Below are positions 14,124-22,448 of a stretch of 64,000 nt of DNA, piece by piece. Location: assembly GCA_913031125.1 (NCBI GenBank), contig CAJWFK010000010.1, positions 19,676 through 83,675 of the forward strand, in the 5' to 3' direction. Positions within the stretch are counted from its first letter, which is position 1. Every line of letters begins with the position of its first letter. Under the pieces are notes generated by a model. The model ran no database searches. It was not told the origin of the DNA and saw nothing but the letters and a program-made list of their open reading frames with translations. The stretch is from an uncultured Woeseia sp. (GTDB lineage: Bacteria > Pseudomonadota > Gammaproteobacteria > Steroidobacterales > Woeseiaceae). Made by a program: the position numbers and the translations under genes.

Positions 14124-14148
14124 CTCTCCTTCCTAATTGGAGAGGAAT

Positions 14149-14832
14149 ATGGCGTTGATTTTAAGTGAAAATGGTGGCGGATCCCGTGAGCCTTTTGAGC
14201 CGGTCCCGGCAGGATCTCACACAGCACGAGTCGTAACATTAATTGATCTTGGCCTCCAGGAAAGTACCTGGGAAGGCACTGTCAGGTACCGTGAAGAAAT
14301 CTGGATGGGATGGGAGGTACCGGGATTTCGAGTCTCCTGGACAACGTCCGAGGGTGAAGAAAAAGAAGGGCCAGGGCTCGTGACCCGCCGGTTCACCGCG
14401 ACCTTGAACGAAAAGTCCAACCTGGGAAAATTGTTGCGTGAATGGAGAGGCCGACCATTCAGCGAAGAAGAAAAAAAGAAATTTGATATTAGAGTCCTTC
14501 TTGATAAGCCCTGCACCCTGGTAACGACAATTGAAAAGAGTAAAAAAACGGGCAACCCTTATGCAAAAGTGGTCACTGCGTTAAACCCCAAAAAGGGTGA
14601 CAAGATACCTGAGCGGGAAACACAACTTACCCTGTATGACCCGAGCTCTGCCGAGGCGCCGCAGGTTCTCGAAAGACTGCCGAAATTTATACGGGAGCTG
14701 TGTGTAATCGGCCATAAATTAGATACACCTGTCAGCGCCGAGCAGCTCGACAAGGTAGAGCCCGAGCCTGTGCAAAAAGCGCCAGCTCCTGAAAAAGATG
14801 CTGACGATTTCGATGACGATATCCCGTTCTGA
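14149..14832 (+). CDS. phage single-stranded DNA-binding-like protein with SSB acidic tail
   Basis: The ATG at 14149 has GGAGAGG just upstream; the frame is open from a TTG at 14137. The 227 residues contain beta-strand blocks such as SHTARVVTLIDLGL and FRVSWTTSEGEE, fitting an OB-like fold. The C-terminus ends in DDFDDDIPF, the conserved acidic tail by which SSB proteins recruit partner enzymes. It lies 4 bp before a 3'-5' exonuclease gene. Probably protects ssDNA during phage replication or recombination. It is not a close match to canonical SSB. Confidence 0.75.
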   Translation: MALILSENGGGSREPFEPVPAGSHTARVVTLIDLGLQESTWEGTVRYREEIWMGWEVPGFRVSWTTSEGEEKEGPGLVTRRFTATLNEKSNLGKLLREWRGRPFSEEEKKKFDIRVLLDKPCTLVTTIEKSKKTGNPYAKVVTALNPKKGDKIPERETQLTLYDPSSAEAPQVLERLPKFIRELCVIGHKLDTPVSAEQLDKVEPEPVQKAPAPEKDADDFDDDIPF

Positions 14833-14836
14833 TCTG

Positions 14837-15523
14837 ATGACAAATATTTATATTGACATCGAGACTGCTCCCCTGCCCCTGACCGACCAGGAGCGCCTTG
14901 ACGGCATCGCAGCGGTTAAGGCACCTGCCAGGTACAAGAAGATAGAAAGTATCGAGAAATGGCTCGAGGAGAACGCAGAGGCGCAATTTGAGCAGGATTA
15001 CAGGAAGGGATCCCTAAACGCCCTGGCCGGACAAATAGTGTCGCTTGCCTGGGCGTTCGATGATGATGACATCGAGGTGTCGTGCCAGGATTCAGACGCC
15101 TACGCATCCGGCGATGACAGAAATATTCTTTGGGACTTTTTCCAGGATATCTTTGATCATCAGCTAGAGAAGAAAAATACCGGTGACTGGGGCTATACAT
15201 TCGTGGGTCATAACGTGATTGATTTTGACCTGCGATTTATAGCGCAGCGATGCATATTGAAAAAGGTCCAACCATCTGTTGCTGTGCCGATGAATGCGCG
15301 GCACGGCTCTGGCCGGGTGTTTGACACCATGCGTGAATGGGCCGGTTACCGGGGAACGGTAAAACTCGACACCCTTGCCAAGGCCTTTGGCATTCAATCA
15401 AAAAGTATGGACGGGTCTGGGGTTTTTGATCTGTGCCAAAACGGCATGTGGAAAGAGCTGGCCGCCTACAACCTGGACGATGTCCGAATAACCCGCGAAG
15501 TTTACAAAAGGATGAAATACTAA
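14837..15523 (+). CDS. phage DnaQ/PolB-type 3'-5' exonuclease
   Basis: 228 residues from an ATG 4 bp after the SSB-like stop. The DEDD motifs are visible: DIET at residues 7-10 (motif I), FVGHNVIDFDLRF (motif II) and AAYNLDDVRITREVY (motif III, DEDD-y type). The family is PF10108-like predicted exonucleases associated with B-type polymerases. It would trim 3' DNA ends in phage replication or recombination, probably together with the SSB-like protein. The next gene starts inside its stop codon (TAATG), so the genes are coupled. Confidence 0.85.
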   Translation: MTNIYIDIETAPLPLTDQERLDGIAAVKAPARYKKIESIEKWLEENAEAQFEQDYRKGSLNALAGQIVSLAWAFDDDDIEVSCQDSDAYASGDDRNILWDFFQDIFDHQLEKKNTGDWGYTFVGHNVIDFDLRFIAQRCILKKVQPSVAVPMNARHGSGRVFDTMREWAGYRGTVKLDTLAKAFGIQSKSMDGSGVFDLCQNGMWKELAAYNLDDVRITREVYKRMKY

Positions 15524-16524
15524 TGAGTTTAAATATATCTGTGCAGCAATTTTCCAGCAGCGAAATAAATAGCTTGATGTCAAACACCGCTAAATATTTC
15601 CGGCAAAGAAAGTTAAATGCCAATGATATCCAGCGATATAAAAATGACATGGTCGGCAATGGTTGGCTGGATACCTCGCAAACTATCGGGCTAGGCACTT
15701 CCAACGGAAAAGAGGTCATTGTCGATGGGCAGCACCGGCTGGCCGCTGCACTCGAAAGCAAGGTAATGCCAAAATTTATTGTCGTGCGAAATGTGCCGCT
15801 TGAGTCATTCAAAGTGTATGACCAAGGGCGGCAGCGCACCTTGAGTGACGCATTTCACATCAATGGCAATGGCTGGGAGGACGGCGCAAATTATTTGAGC
15901 AACACCGTGAAAATGCTTTACAAGCAACACTGCACGGGATTTCCAAACCAAAGCATTACACATAAACATCACATCGGAACGGGAACCCTATTCGACTGGG
16001 CAGTGAAGCATTACCCGGATCTTCCTGATGTGTACGGTTCACACGCGAAAGCCTTCCTAAAAATTCAAAGAGCCGCGCTTGGCCCAGTGTCGCTGATGTT
16101 ATACCTCAAGGTTGTTTGGGATCCTCAAGACAAGGAGCTGTGTAAACAAATTCTCAATTATCTTTTCCTCAAGGCTGACTACAAACTGCTGAGCAGCCGT
16201 TTAAATCAAAGAGCAATGCGTGGCAAAGTCTGTGTGGCCACCAGGAAACAACTTGAGTCGGTCACTCAAAAACTGAATGACCAGCCGCCCCTCGGAACGG
16301 TCTGGGATACAGCAATTGAATACATCGCGAAATGGCGAGAAAATAATACAAATGCAGAAGGCAAGTTACCGCCAGGCGCTAACAAGAACTTAAGCGACGT
16401 TACCCTTTTTGCGTACTTAACCGCATGGAACCTGTGCCGATCTGGAAAATCTAATTACAAGAATGTACTTAGAAAAGCACTAAATAAGAATTACAACGCC
16501 TGGCGCGGGCCAAAAGTTCTATGA
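15523..16524 (+). CDS. phage ParB-fold / DGQHR-motif protein (333 aa)
   Basis: The ATG at 15523 overlaps the exonuclease stop by one base. Near residue 66 it carries EVIVDGQHRLAAALES, the hallmark of ParB-like and DGQHR-type folds, followed by a YDQGRQRTLSDAF segment. The C-terminal two thirds are helical with no enzyme motif that I recognise. Such proteins occur in phage early regions and may be DNA-binding or nuclease-like; nuclease activity is not assured here. It overlaps the next tiny membrane gene by 4 bp (ATGA). Confidence 0.7.
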   Translation: MSLNISVQQFSSSEINSLMSNTAKYFRQRKLNANDIQRYKNDMVGNGWLDTSQTIGLGTSNGKEVIVDGQHRLAAALESKVMPKFIVVRNVPLESFKVYDQGRQRTLSDAFHINGNGWEDGANYLSNTVKMLYKQHCTGFPNQSITHKHHIGTGTLFDWAVKHYPDLPDVYGSHAKAFLKIQRAALGPVSLMLYLKVVWDPQDKELCKQILNYLFLKADYKLLSSRLNQRAMRGKVCVATRKQLESVTQKLNDQPPLGTVWDTAIEYIAKWRENNTNAEGKLPPGANKNLSDVTLFAYLTAWNLCRSGKSNYKNVLRKALNKNYNAWRGPKVL

Positions 16525-16616
16525 AAAACCTGTTGATCACCGCGCTGGCTTTGGTCATCGGATATTTTGTGACACTGTCAATTTTCGTCCACCTCTTTTT
16601 TCGGGCCGTGCAATGA
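16521..16616 (+). CDS. 31-residue single-membrane-span phage peptide
   Basis: The sequence opens MKNLLITALALVIGYFVT and ends in FVHLFFRAVQ: almost the entire peptide is one hydrophobic helix with a lysine near the N-terminus. ATG at 16521 overlaps the preceding stop by 4 bp (ATGA) and its own stop overlaps the AlpA start by 4 bp (ATGA). This double coupling is strong evidence that it is translated. It might be a superinfection, membrane-stress or regulatory peptide. The function is unknown. Confidence 0.6.
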   Translation: MKNLLITALALVIGYFVTLSIFVHLFFRAVQ

Positions 16617-16798
16617 CCGAGTCGCTTTTAAGAATTGGCACTGTGAAAAAAAGAACCGGACTTTCTCGGTCACAAATTTACCGGATGATGGCAAATAGGG
16701 AATTTCCCAAGAACGTCCAGTTAACTAAGCAGTGTGTTGGTTGGCGCGAGACTGAGATCGACAACTGGATTCACGCGAAAATTCGGGCGGCTCGATAA
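16613..16798 (+). CDS. alpA: AlpA-family phage regulator / excisionase
   Basis: A 61-residue protein with the AlpA winged-helix pattern: LLRIGTVKKRTGLSRSQIYRMM, then FPKNVQLT, then VGWRETEIDNWI. AlpA-type proteins bend DNA and act as excisionases or as activators of integrase genes. Its 3' 74 bp overlap the integrase gene on the opposite strand. It closes the plus-strand early unit. The identification is confident; whether it is an excisionase is inferred from its location. Confidence 0.85.
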   Translation: MTESLLRIGTVKKRTGLSRSQIYRMMANREFPKNVQLTKQCVGWRETEIDNWIHAKIRAAR

Positions 16799-18134
16799 CT
16801 TTTGCCGGATTGGCAGGTACCACCCATCGCTCCCACTCTTGCATGACTTTGTGCCGATGGATTAAAAGATCCCCGCGCATGTAGCGCATTTCAAGGTCAT
16901 CACCCGTCGAATGCGACTGGCACATTTTGATAACGTCGTGGTGTCGCAAACTTAACTTTAGAATCTCGTGCGCCCAGGTGCGAAAAGCAGACCGCATCCC
17001 ATGCGTTGTAAAATTAAACTCTGCAAAATCCCTTTTAATAGCTGCTGTCATTGTTTCTTTGCCCATTGGGTTACTCCCTGAACCGCGCCCATGAAAAATA
17101 AACTCATCAGGCTTCCCCCTGGGGATCTGGTCAAGGATCTTTAGCATTTCTTTTGTCAGGGGTACCGCATGCCCATCATAAGATTTGAATCTCCCGGTCT
17201 TGATGTTGTCCACCGGCTTAACCCAGATCGGCAATTGTGAATCCTCCTCGACCTGAATATCTCTCCATCGCGCCAGCCTCGTTTCGCCGCCCCGAGCGAC
17301 TGTGAGCAATGTCCATTGGATTGCAAGCCGCACCCGCGCTTTCGCGCCAGAGTACCAGGCGTGATTTCCAGTGGCTGTCGCATAGGCCGATGGTAACGGC
17401 TCTGACAGTCGCGCAAACACCTCGGCAGCCGCATTGTGGTGCAGCCCCCGGTAGCATTTTGACTTTTTGTAAAAGCTCGCTTTATGGAACTCGAGCGCTA
17501 ATCCATTTTTCCACCTGGCAGGATTCCTTTTATCACTCGGAAAATATCCTTTATTACGGGCGCCATCAAAAACCTTCTCAATCTCCGGCCCGAGCAGCTC
17601 GCCAGTGCGTGGCGTCTTCTTGTAAACTCTGTGGTACAGCCCAAGCAGATCCTGGGTCGTAATGTCGTTAATTTTCCTATCACCAAGAATTGGGAAAACG
17701 TGCTTTACGAAACGCCCTTTGGTTTGCGCTTTAAACAGCTTGGTACCCTCGAGCGGGTCTTTTTTCCAGGCTTTCGAGCGGTGAAACAAATAGATTGCAA
17801 AGGCCTTTTTAAAGGTAATATTTTTTTTCTCTTGTTCGGCTTTTTTTATTGCCGCGAGTTCAGATTCGCGCTGCTCCGTTTCTCTTTGCGCTTTCGGGTC
17901 TATCCCCTGCTCCAAGGCACGGCGCAATTCAAATGCCATGTCTTTTGCTTCTCGCATTGAGACTTCGGGAAATTTACCCAGTTTTATTTTTTTTGTTTTC
18001 CCGTTTAACGTATACCGAAAAAACCAGTATTTGGTTGATTTACTTTTGACCACGAAACTCAGTTTATCCGCTACTGCATGGCTCTTAGCTGCTGATGCTG
18101 CTACCAATTGAGAGTGTGTTTTTAGGGTTGCCAT
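16725..18134 (-). CDS. int: phage tyrosine integrase (P4-like)
   Basis: About 469 residues from the ATG at 18134; an upstream TTG-type start at 18176 is less likely. The N-terminal arm-binding domain opens MATLKTHSQL and is followed by a YWFFRYTLNGKTKKIKLG segment. The catalytic domain has the conserved Arg in VARGGETRL (residue ~281), the H-x-x-R of THGMRSAFRTW (~378-381) and the nucleophilic Tyr in MRYMRGD (~418). It recombines the phage att site with a tRNA 3' end. The remnant of that site lies 240 bp away at 18373-18417. The 3' end overlaps alpA antisense. Confidence 0.92.
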   Translation of the reverse strand: MATLKTHSQLVAASAAKSHAVADKLSFVVKSKSTKYWFFRYTLNGKTKKIKLGKFPEVSMREAKDMAFELRRALEQGIDPKAQRETEQRESELAAIKKAEQEKKNITFKKAFAIYLFHRSKAWKKDPLEGTKLFKAQTKGRFVKHVFPILGDRKINDITTQDLLGLYHRVYKKTPRTGELLGPEIEKVFDGARNKGYFPSDKRNPARWKNGLALEFHKASFYKKSKCYRGLHHNAAAEVFARLSEPLPSAYATATGNHAWYSGAKARVRLAIQWTLLTVARGGETRLARWRDIQVEEDSQLPIWVKPVDNIKTGRFKSYDGHAVPLTKEMLKILDQIPRGKPDEFIFHGRGSGSNPMGKETMTAAIKRDFAEFNFTTHGMRSAFRTWAHEILKLSLRHHDVIKMCQSHSTGDDLEMRYMRGDLLIHRHKVMQEWERWVVPANPAKVIEPPEFSRESSCRSQSRANQHTA

Positions 18135-18372
18135 TTTTCTGTCCTTCGGTTCTATGCGTAAGACGTATAGTATCAAAGGGGGAAATTTAAGTAAAAAGTT
18201 GGGTACAATTTTGGGTACAAGTCAAACCGTCTAGCCCACTTGTCTCCACCCGTCCACACTCGTTCGCTAACAAGCAAAAAAATATATTAAGTCGTTGTTT
18301 TGATTAATAGATTCGTGATAAATTGTTGTTTTATAAGGAAATTAAAATTTCCTAAAATAGGTTTAAAATAGA

Positions 18373-18417
18373 CTGCGAATCATCGGGTCGTTGGTTCGAG
18401 TCCGACCCGGGGAGCCA
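18373..18417 (+). other. prophage attachment-site remnant: 3' part of a tRNA gene
   Basis: The bases match the second half of a tRNA: anticodon-loop end CTGCGAA, 5-bp T stem GTTGG/CCGAC around TTCGAGT, acceptor arm CCGGGGA, discriminator G and encoded CCA at 18415-18417. The 5' half is missing, so this is the duplicated 3' end left beside the integrase after integration. The full tRNA should be at the far left end. Acceptor and discriminator suit tRNA-Asn, but the visible triplet GCG would read Arg. The junction may lie in this loop, so identity is open. The rest of 18,135-18,463 is AT-rich with no gene. Confidence 0.75.
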
Positions 18418-18463
18418 TCTATTCTGCTAGCCCTCATCATCACAGTAACCGAGATACTCACCC

Positions 18464-19699
18464 ATGACCAAGACTACTTTCATTGCCTTTGTTTTCTTAG
18501 CTAGCATTCCAATCAGTACAGCATTAAGTGACGATAAAAATGCACGACCAGAAAACATCAACCTTTCCAACTTTCAATCTGGTCCCGAAAATCGCTGGAG
18601 TTTCAGTCATCTTCGCGAAGTACTGCCAACAGTAAATATTGAACACAACGGCGAACGGGTGTTGCCGCTATATAAGAGCCAGGACTTTGTCAGCGACTTC
18701 TCTCTCACATTCGAAGGTTCCCAGCAGAAAATAGATCACATCGCAGAGCATCTTTACTTAGATGGCCTCCTGGTGCTAAAAAATGGGGAAATAATCTTCG
18801 AAAAATACTATGGACATCTAACTAAATCACGCCCACATCTTATGAATTCAGTCTCCAAATCAGTAGTTGGGCTGGTAGCTGGAAAGCTAGCTGACGAGGG
18901 AGTGATCGACTTATCAAAGCCTGTATCTGAATATGTGCCCGCCTTGTCCGAAAGTGGTTGGGGTCCGGACTCCTTACAAACCGTATTGGATATGCGGGAT
19001 GGGTCCGCTTACACCGAAGATTATGAGGACCTTGGTACTACATTTCGTATACAAGATTGCGCAATCGGCTGGACCGATGCAGATTACTGCTCAGAAGATA
19101 TCCCTCGCGGTCTTTATGCATTTCTACCCACGATTGGACGAGATGAATCTAAGTTGGGGAAATTTAGCTACCGGTCCGGGTCAACCGACGTTATCGGCTG
19201 GGTCTTGGAGGCTGCTGCAGGCGAACCTTTGGCAGAATTAATTTCGAAACACATCTGGAAACCGATGGGAGCAGAGTTCGATGCCAACATCACTGTTGAT
19301 GAAAGTGGATTTGTACTCGCCGACCACGGCATGAGCTCAACATTACGGGACCTTGCACGTGTTGGTCTCCTAGTCCTGAATAAGGGAAGAGCTTTCGGTC
19401 AACAAATAGTACCTTCAGCCTTTATTAGAGACCTCCATGGACCAGCTCATTATCCAACTTGGCCATATGAAGCAGAAGGTCTCGACCCCTATTACCGTTC
19501 ATTTTGGTGGGGCAAAGGTAACCAGGAACGTGACCTACTCGGATATGGAATTCATGGACAAACAGTCCGAATAGCCCCAGAAGCAGGTATCGTAATCTCG
19601 ATGTATTCAACCTGGCCACGAGCTAACGGTGATGGGACCACCGAGCTCTGGGGGATGCTTGACGAGCTCACAGATGCTTTAGTAGCAAGGTTTCGATAG
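18464..19699 (+). CDS. secreted serine hydrolase of the class-C beta-lactamase fold
   Basis: A 411-residue protein with an N-terminal signal peptide (hydrophobic segment to about residue 20, cut near STALS). The catalytic S-x-x-K is seen as NSVSK (Ser129 to Lys132), the Tyr motif as FSYRSGSTD and the third motif as HGQ near YGIHGQTVRI. The overall pattern fits 6-aminohexanoate-dimer hydrolase and esterase-like members rather than a drug-resistance enzyme. It acts in the periplasm or outside the cell. It is the first host gene right of the prophage junction and is followed by a strong terminator. The substrate is not known. Confidence 0.82.
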   Translation: MTKTTFIAFVFLASIPISTALSDDKNARPENINLSNFQSGPENRWSFSHLREVLPTVNIEHNGERVLPLYKSQDFVSDFSLTFEGSQQKIDHIAEHLYLDGLLVLKNGEIIFEKYYGHLTKSRPHLMNSVSKSVVGLVAGKLADEGVIDLSKPVSEYVPALSESGWGPDSLQTVLDMRDGSAYTEDYEDLGTTFRIQDCAIGWTDADYCSEDIPRGLYAFLPTIGRDESKLGKFSYRSGSTDVIGWVLEAAAGEPLAELISKHIWKPMGAEFDANITVDESGFVLADHGMSSTLRDLARVGLLVLNKGRAFGQQIVPSAFIRDLHGPAHYPTWPYEAEGLDPYYRSFWWGKGNQERDLLGYGIHGQTVRIAPEAGIVISMYSTWPRANGDGTTELWGMLDELTDALVARFR

Positions 19700-19704
19700 G
19701 AAAA

Positions 19705-19736
19705 ATACCCCTTCTTTTACCGGGGTATATTTTTTA
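19705..19736. terminator. bidirectional intrinsic terminator
   Basis: ATACCCC (19705-19711) pairs with GGGGTAT (19722-19728). T-rich sequence follows on the plus strand and an A-run precedes it, giving T on the minus strand. It ends both the serine-hydrolase gene and the opposing Rid gene. Confidence 0.8.
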
Positions 19737-19746
19737 ATTCTCAGAC

Positions 19747-20235
19747 TTAATCATCATCACGTTCAACTGCGATACCAAGCACTTCAAATCTCGCACCAAA
19801 CAGTAAGGGACCAGACCCTACGAAAGCTCGTGCTGGAAATTCTTTACTGAAATAAGTTCGATATACACCATTGAAAGCTCCGTAGTGAGAGACGTCAGAG
19901 CAAAATACCTGAATAGAAACCAGATCATCCATCGTCATACCAGCCGCTTCCAGCGTACGCTTAATCGAATCTAGGACAGCACGTGCTTCATCAGCCGGGT
20001 CTTCAGGCACCTCTCCATCGATCAAACCAAGGGCCCCGGAAATATACAGCGTGCCATCCACCATTACCGCACCACTAAATGGAGGACCATCACCACCTGG
20101 CGTACCGGCATTGATATAGCTGCGCTCACTTTCTCCGCCCTCATCCATTTCAACTTGTACTTCAGTACAACCTATGGCTAACCCTAAACTCGAAAACATA
20201 CTAATAATTAAATATATTCTGTTGTTTTTAAACAT
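19747..20235 (-). CDS. lipoprotein with a Rid (YjgF/YER057c/UK114) domain
   Basis: The ATG at 20235 has GAGG upstream; an in-frame ATG at 20253 exists. The first 23 residues form a signal sequence that ends in LAIGC, a lipobox-like site with a less typical Ala at -3, suggesting Cys23 is lipidated. The rest is a Rid domain: SGAVMVDGTLYISGALG, DEARAVLDSIKRTLEAAGM, LVSIQVFCSD and ARAFVGSGPLLFGARFEV, which retains the conserved Arg that contacts the substrate carboxylate. Cytosolic Rid proteins hydrolyse reactive imines. An exported version must act on other compounds. No partner enzyme is adjacent. Confidence 0.8.
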   Translation of the reverse strand: MFKNNRIYLIISMFSSLGLAIGCTEVQVEMDEGGESERSYINAGTPGGDGPPFSGAVMVDGTLYISGALGLIDGEVPEDPADEARAVLDSIKRTLEAAGMTMDDLVSIQVFCSDVSHYGAFNGVYRTYFSKEFPARAFVGSGPLLFGARFEVLGIAVERDDD

Positions 20236-20261
20236 TATTTTTTCCTCTTTCATCCTATTAT

Positions 20262-21131
20262 TTAGCTGACTGAATCCGCAAGATAGCCTCGGAAACTCTC
20301 TCCAATATCTCCATCAACCAAACCACTAGCTACCATCGCTTTTAGATAACCAAGCTTACTCCCACAGTCATAACGGATACCAGAAAAAGAATAGGCATAA
20401 ACATCTCTATCCTGCAGGAGCATTGCAATTGCATCCGTAAGCTGAATCTCACCTCCTGCCCCCTGCCCTATACTTTCGAGGTTATCCCATATGTCAGGCA
20501 TTAATAAATATCGGCCGACCACAGCAAGATCAGAGGGGGCGTCTTGCGGTGCTGGCTTCTCAATGATCTCCGTCATCCGCTGGCCATCGTCGCTATCCTT
20601 TACTGCCACAATGCCATAACTGCTTGTATCTTCGCGTTCTACTTGTTCGACAGCCACAACACTTTGTCCATGACGCGCATGTTCTTCAGCCATCTGGCTC
20701 AAACATGGGGTTTCAGCGAGAATCAAATCATCAGCCAAATGGACAAAAAACGGCTCATTACCGATCACCGAACGCGCACATAAAACCGCATGTCCTAGAC
20801 CAAGTGGCGCCCCTTGGTCTATGTAAACGCAACTTACATCCTCTGGAACGATATTTTTTACTGACTGAAGCAACGCTTTTTTGCCTGTATTGCTAAGGAC
20901 CTCTTCAAGTTCTGCATCCTGCTCGAAGTGATCCCTGATCGCAGCTTTTGTAGCACTAACTATAAAAACGAGCTTTGTTACACCCGCCGCTAGTGCCTCT
21001 TCAACAGCAAACTGGATGAGCGGCTTATCAACAATTGGTAACATTTCCTTTGGAATAGCTTTGGTCGCCGGTAGAAATCGCGTCCCCCTGCCGGCAACAG
21101 GGAATACGGCAGCTCGAACTGGTGTTACCAC
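20262..21131 (-). CDS. galU: UTP-glucose-1-phosphate uridylyltransferase
   Basis: Makes UDP-glucose for LPS, capsule and glycogen-related synthesis. The nucleotidyltransferase N-terminus reads AAVFPVAGRGTRFLPATKAIPKEMLPI, with the Gly-rich phosphate loop and the Lys of the sugar-nucleotide pyrophosphorylase signature. DQGAPLGLGHAV and HLADDLI follow at the expected places. A GTG at 21131 with GGAG 7 bp upstream fits the family's usual N-terminus; the frame remains open to an ATG at 21170. It ends 26 bp before the Rid start on the same strand, so the pair may be co-transcribed. Confidence 0.93.
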   Translation of the reverse strand: MVTPVRAAVFPVAGRGTRFLPATKAIPKEMLPIVDKPLIQFAVEEALAAGVTKLVFIVSATKAAIRDHFEQDAELEEVLSNTGKKALLQSVKNIVPEDVSCVYIDQGAPLGLGHAVLCARSVIGNEPFFVHLADDLILAETPCLSQMAEEHARHGQSVVAVEQVEREDTSSYGIVAVKDSDDGQRMTEIIEKPAPQDAPSDLAVVGRYLLMPDIWDNLESIGQGAGGEIQLTDAIAMLLQDRDVYAYSFSGIRYDCGSKLGYLKAMVASGLVDGDIGESFRGYLADSVS

Positions 21132-21239
21132 AACATGACTCCATGACTCACAACAACGCGCATAATACAAAAAATCAATAACAGAATGACATACAAAATC
21201 GTAACCGGATCTAAATTTCTGACTTTGTCAAAATAACAA

Positions 21240-22448
21240 TTACATACCGGCGCTGCCACTCCTGTGCAGCAGGGAGTCAAAACTGACCGTAGTAAAAGGC
21301 CTTTGAGTCTCCCAGTCGCGGCAGCTTGGACATTGCCAAAGTAATTGTTGGCTTGAGAAACCACACTCCTTACATTGATAACGAGGGATAGTCGTTGCTA
21401 GTTTGCTCAGCGCTTTTCGTACCTTCTGTAATACTTTTTTGTGATTCTCACCATTTTTACGATCGGTAGATTGCAAATCTATGAACTCAGTTAACGTGGG
21501 TTCATTTAGCAAATATTCTTTGACACACTGATCAATAATGTCGATCCCTCCTAAATTATTGACAATCCCCGTATAGGCTACATCAATTTTCATTTCAGGA
21601 TTCTTATCCAGATATTCCCTTAGTTCCTTGTCGAAAAGATCCAAAGAGTCATCACGCGTGTATACCTCAACCATCGCCGGCAGCGCTTCCGTAATCAAGT
21701 AGGAATTATCATCCACAATACGATGGTACAGCCGTAAAGCAATTTCACTATCGTTGGTATGCCTAGCAATCTTCGCTCGGGTCAGAAGACCTCGTTGAGT
21801 CCTCGGACGACCACTCTGCGCTTTTTTCACAAACGCACGCGCCTCTCCATAGTCACCCTGAGCCAAGGCCTGCTCCGCAAGCTCACAATAGTAATGAGCT
21901 ATTTGTAATCCCAACGACTGCCCACCTAATAATTCCAATTTTTCAGCTGCCATGATCGCTGAACTCCACTCCCTTTCCTGCTCATAAATTCTACAAAGTT
22001 GCTCAAGCGCTTCCACCTGGTGCCGCGAACCCTGCGACAAGCGCTCAAATAAGTTCTCCGCTCGATCCAGCAACCCAGCCTTAAAAAAGTCCTTAGCTAG
22101 TGAATAGAGTGCCTGATCGCGCTGCTCTGCGGCCAGATCAGGTCTGGCAATAATGTTCTGGTGAATGCGGATTGCTCTATCAACCTCACCTCTTCGGCGA
22201 AATAAACTACCAAGAGCAAAATGTGTTTCAATGGTTTTGTCGTCTACCCGTACCATTTTCAAAAAATGCTCGAGGGCCTGATCCGTTTGCTCATTGAGGA
22301 GAAAGTTCAACCCTTTTAGATAATCAACGTTCAACGGCTCAAGCGGCTGTTCCAACTCGTCGCGTTCTCCGAACCGCCCTAGTGCCCAGCCAACCGCTGC
22401 AAGGAGCAGGAACAACCCAGCAAGTAGAAATGTTGATTCAGTCGGCAT
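21240..22448 (-). CDS. lapB: LPS assembly protein LapB (YciM)
   Basis: LapB links LpxC turnover to LPS synthesis at the inner membrane. The 402 residues show an N-terminal membrane anchor (FLLAGLFLLLAAVGWALG), then tetratricopeptide repeats from about residue 42 (e.g. ALEHFLKMVRVDDKTIETHFALG), then a C-terminal rubredoxin-like metal site with CKEC and CPSC. The start overlaps lapA by 11 bp, the classic lapA-lapB operon. Downstream, the 108-bp space to galU contains no gene. Confidence 0.94.
   Translation of the reverse strand: MPTESTFLLAGLFLLLAAVGWALGRFGERDELEQPLEPLNVDYLKGLNFLLNEQTDQALEHFLKMVRVDDKTIETHFALGSLFRRRGEVDRAIRIHQNIIARPDLAAEQRDQALYSLAKDFFKAGLLDRAENLFERLSQGSRHQVEALEQLCRIYEQEREWSSAIMAAEKLELLGGQSLGLQIAHYYCELAEQALAQGDYGEARAFVKKAQSGRPRTQRGLLTRAKIARHTNDSEIALRLYHRIVDDNSYLITEALPAMVEVYTRDDSLDLFDKELREYLDKNPEMKIDVAYTGIVNNLGGIDIIDQCVKEYLLNEPTLTEFIDLQSTDRKNGENHKKVLQKVRKALSKLATTIPRYQCKECGFSSQQLLWQCPSCRDWETQRPFTTVSFDSLLHRSGSAGM

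Noticed and set aside
20544..20896. Antisense frames opposite galU, infB, nusA and terminase
   Set aside because: They lie wholly inside well-supported genes, lack start signals and resemble no protein family; typical shadow frames.
21132..21239. Short hydrophobic peptide between lapB and galU
   Set aside because: Only non-ATG starts and no ribosome-binding site; the frame is shared with the galU upstream region.
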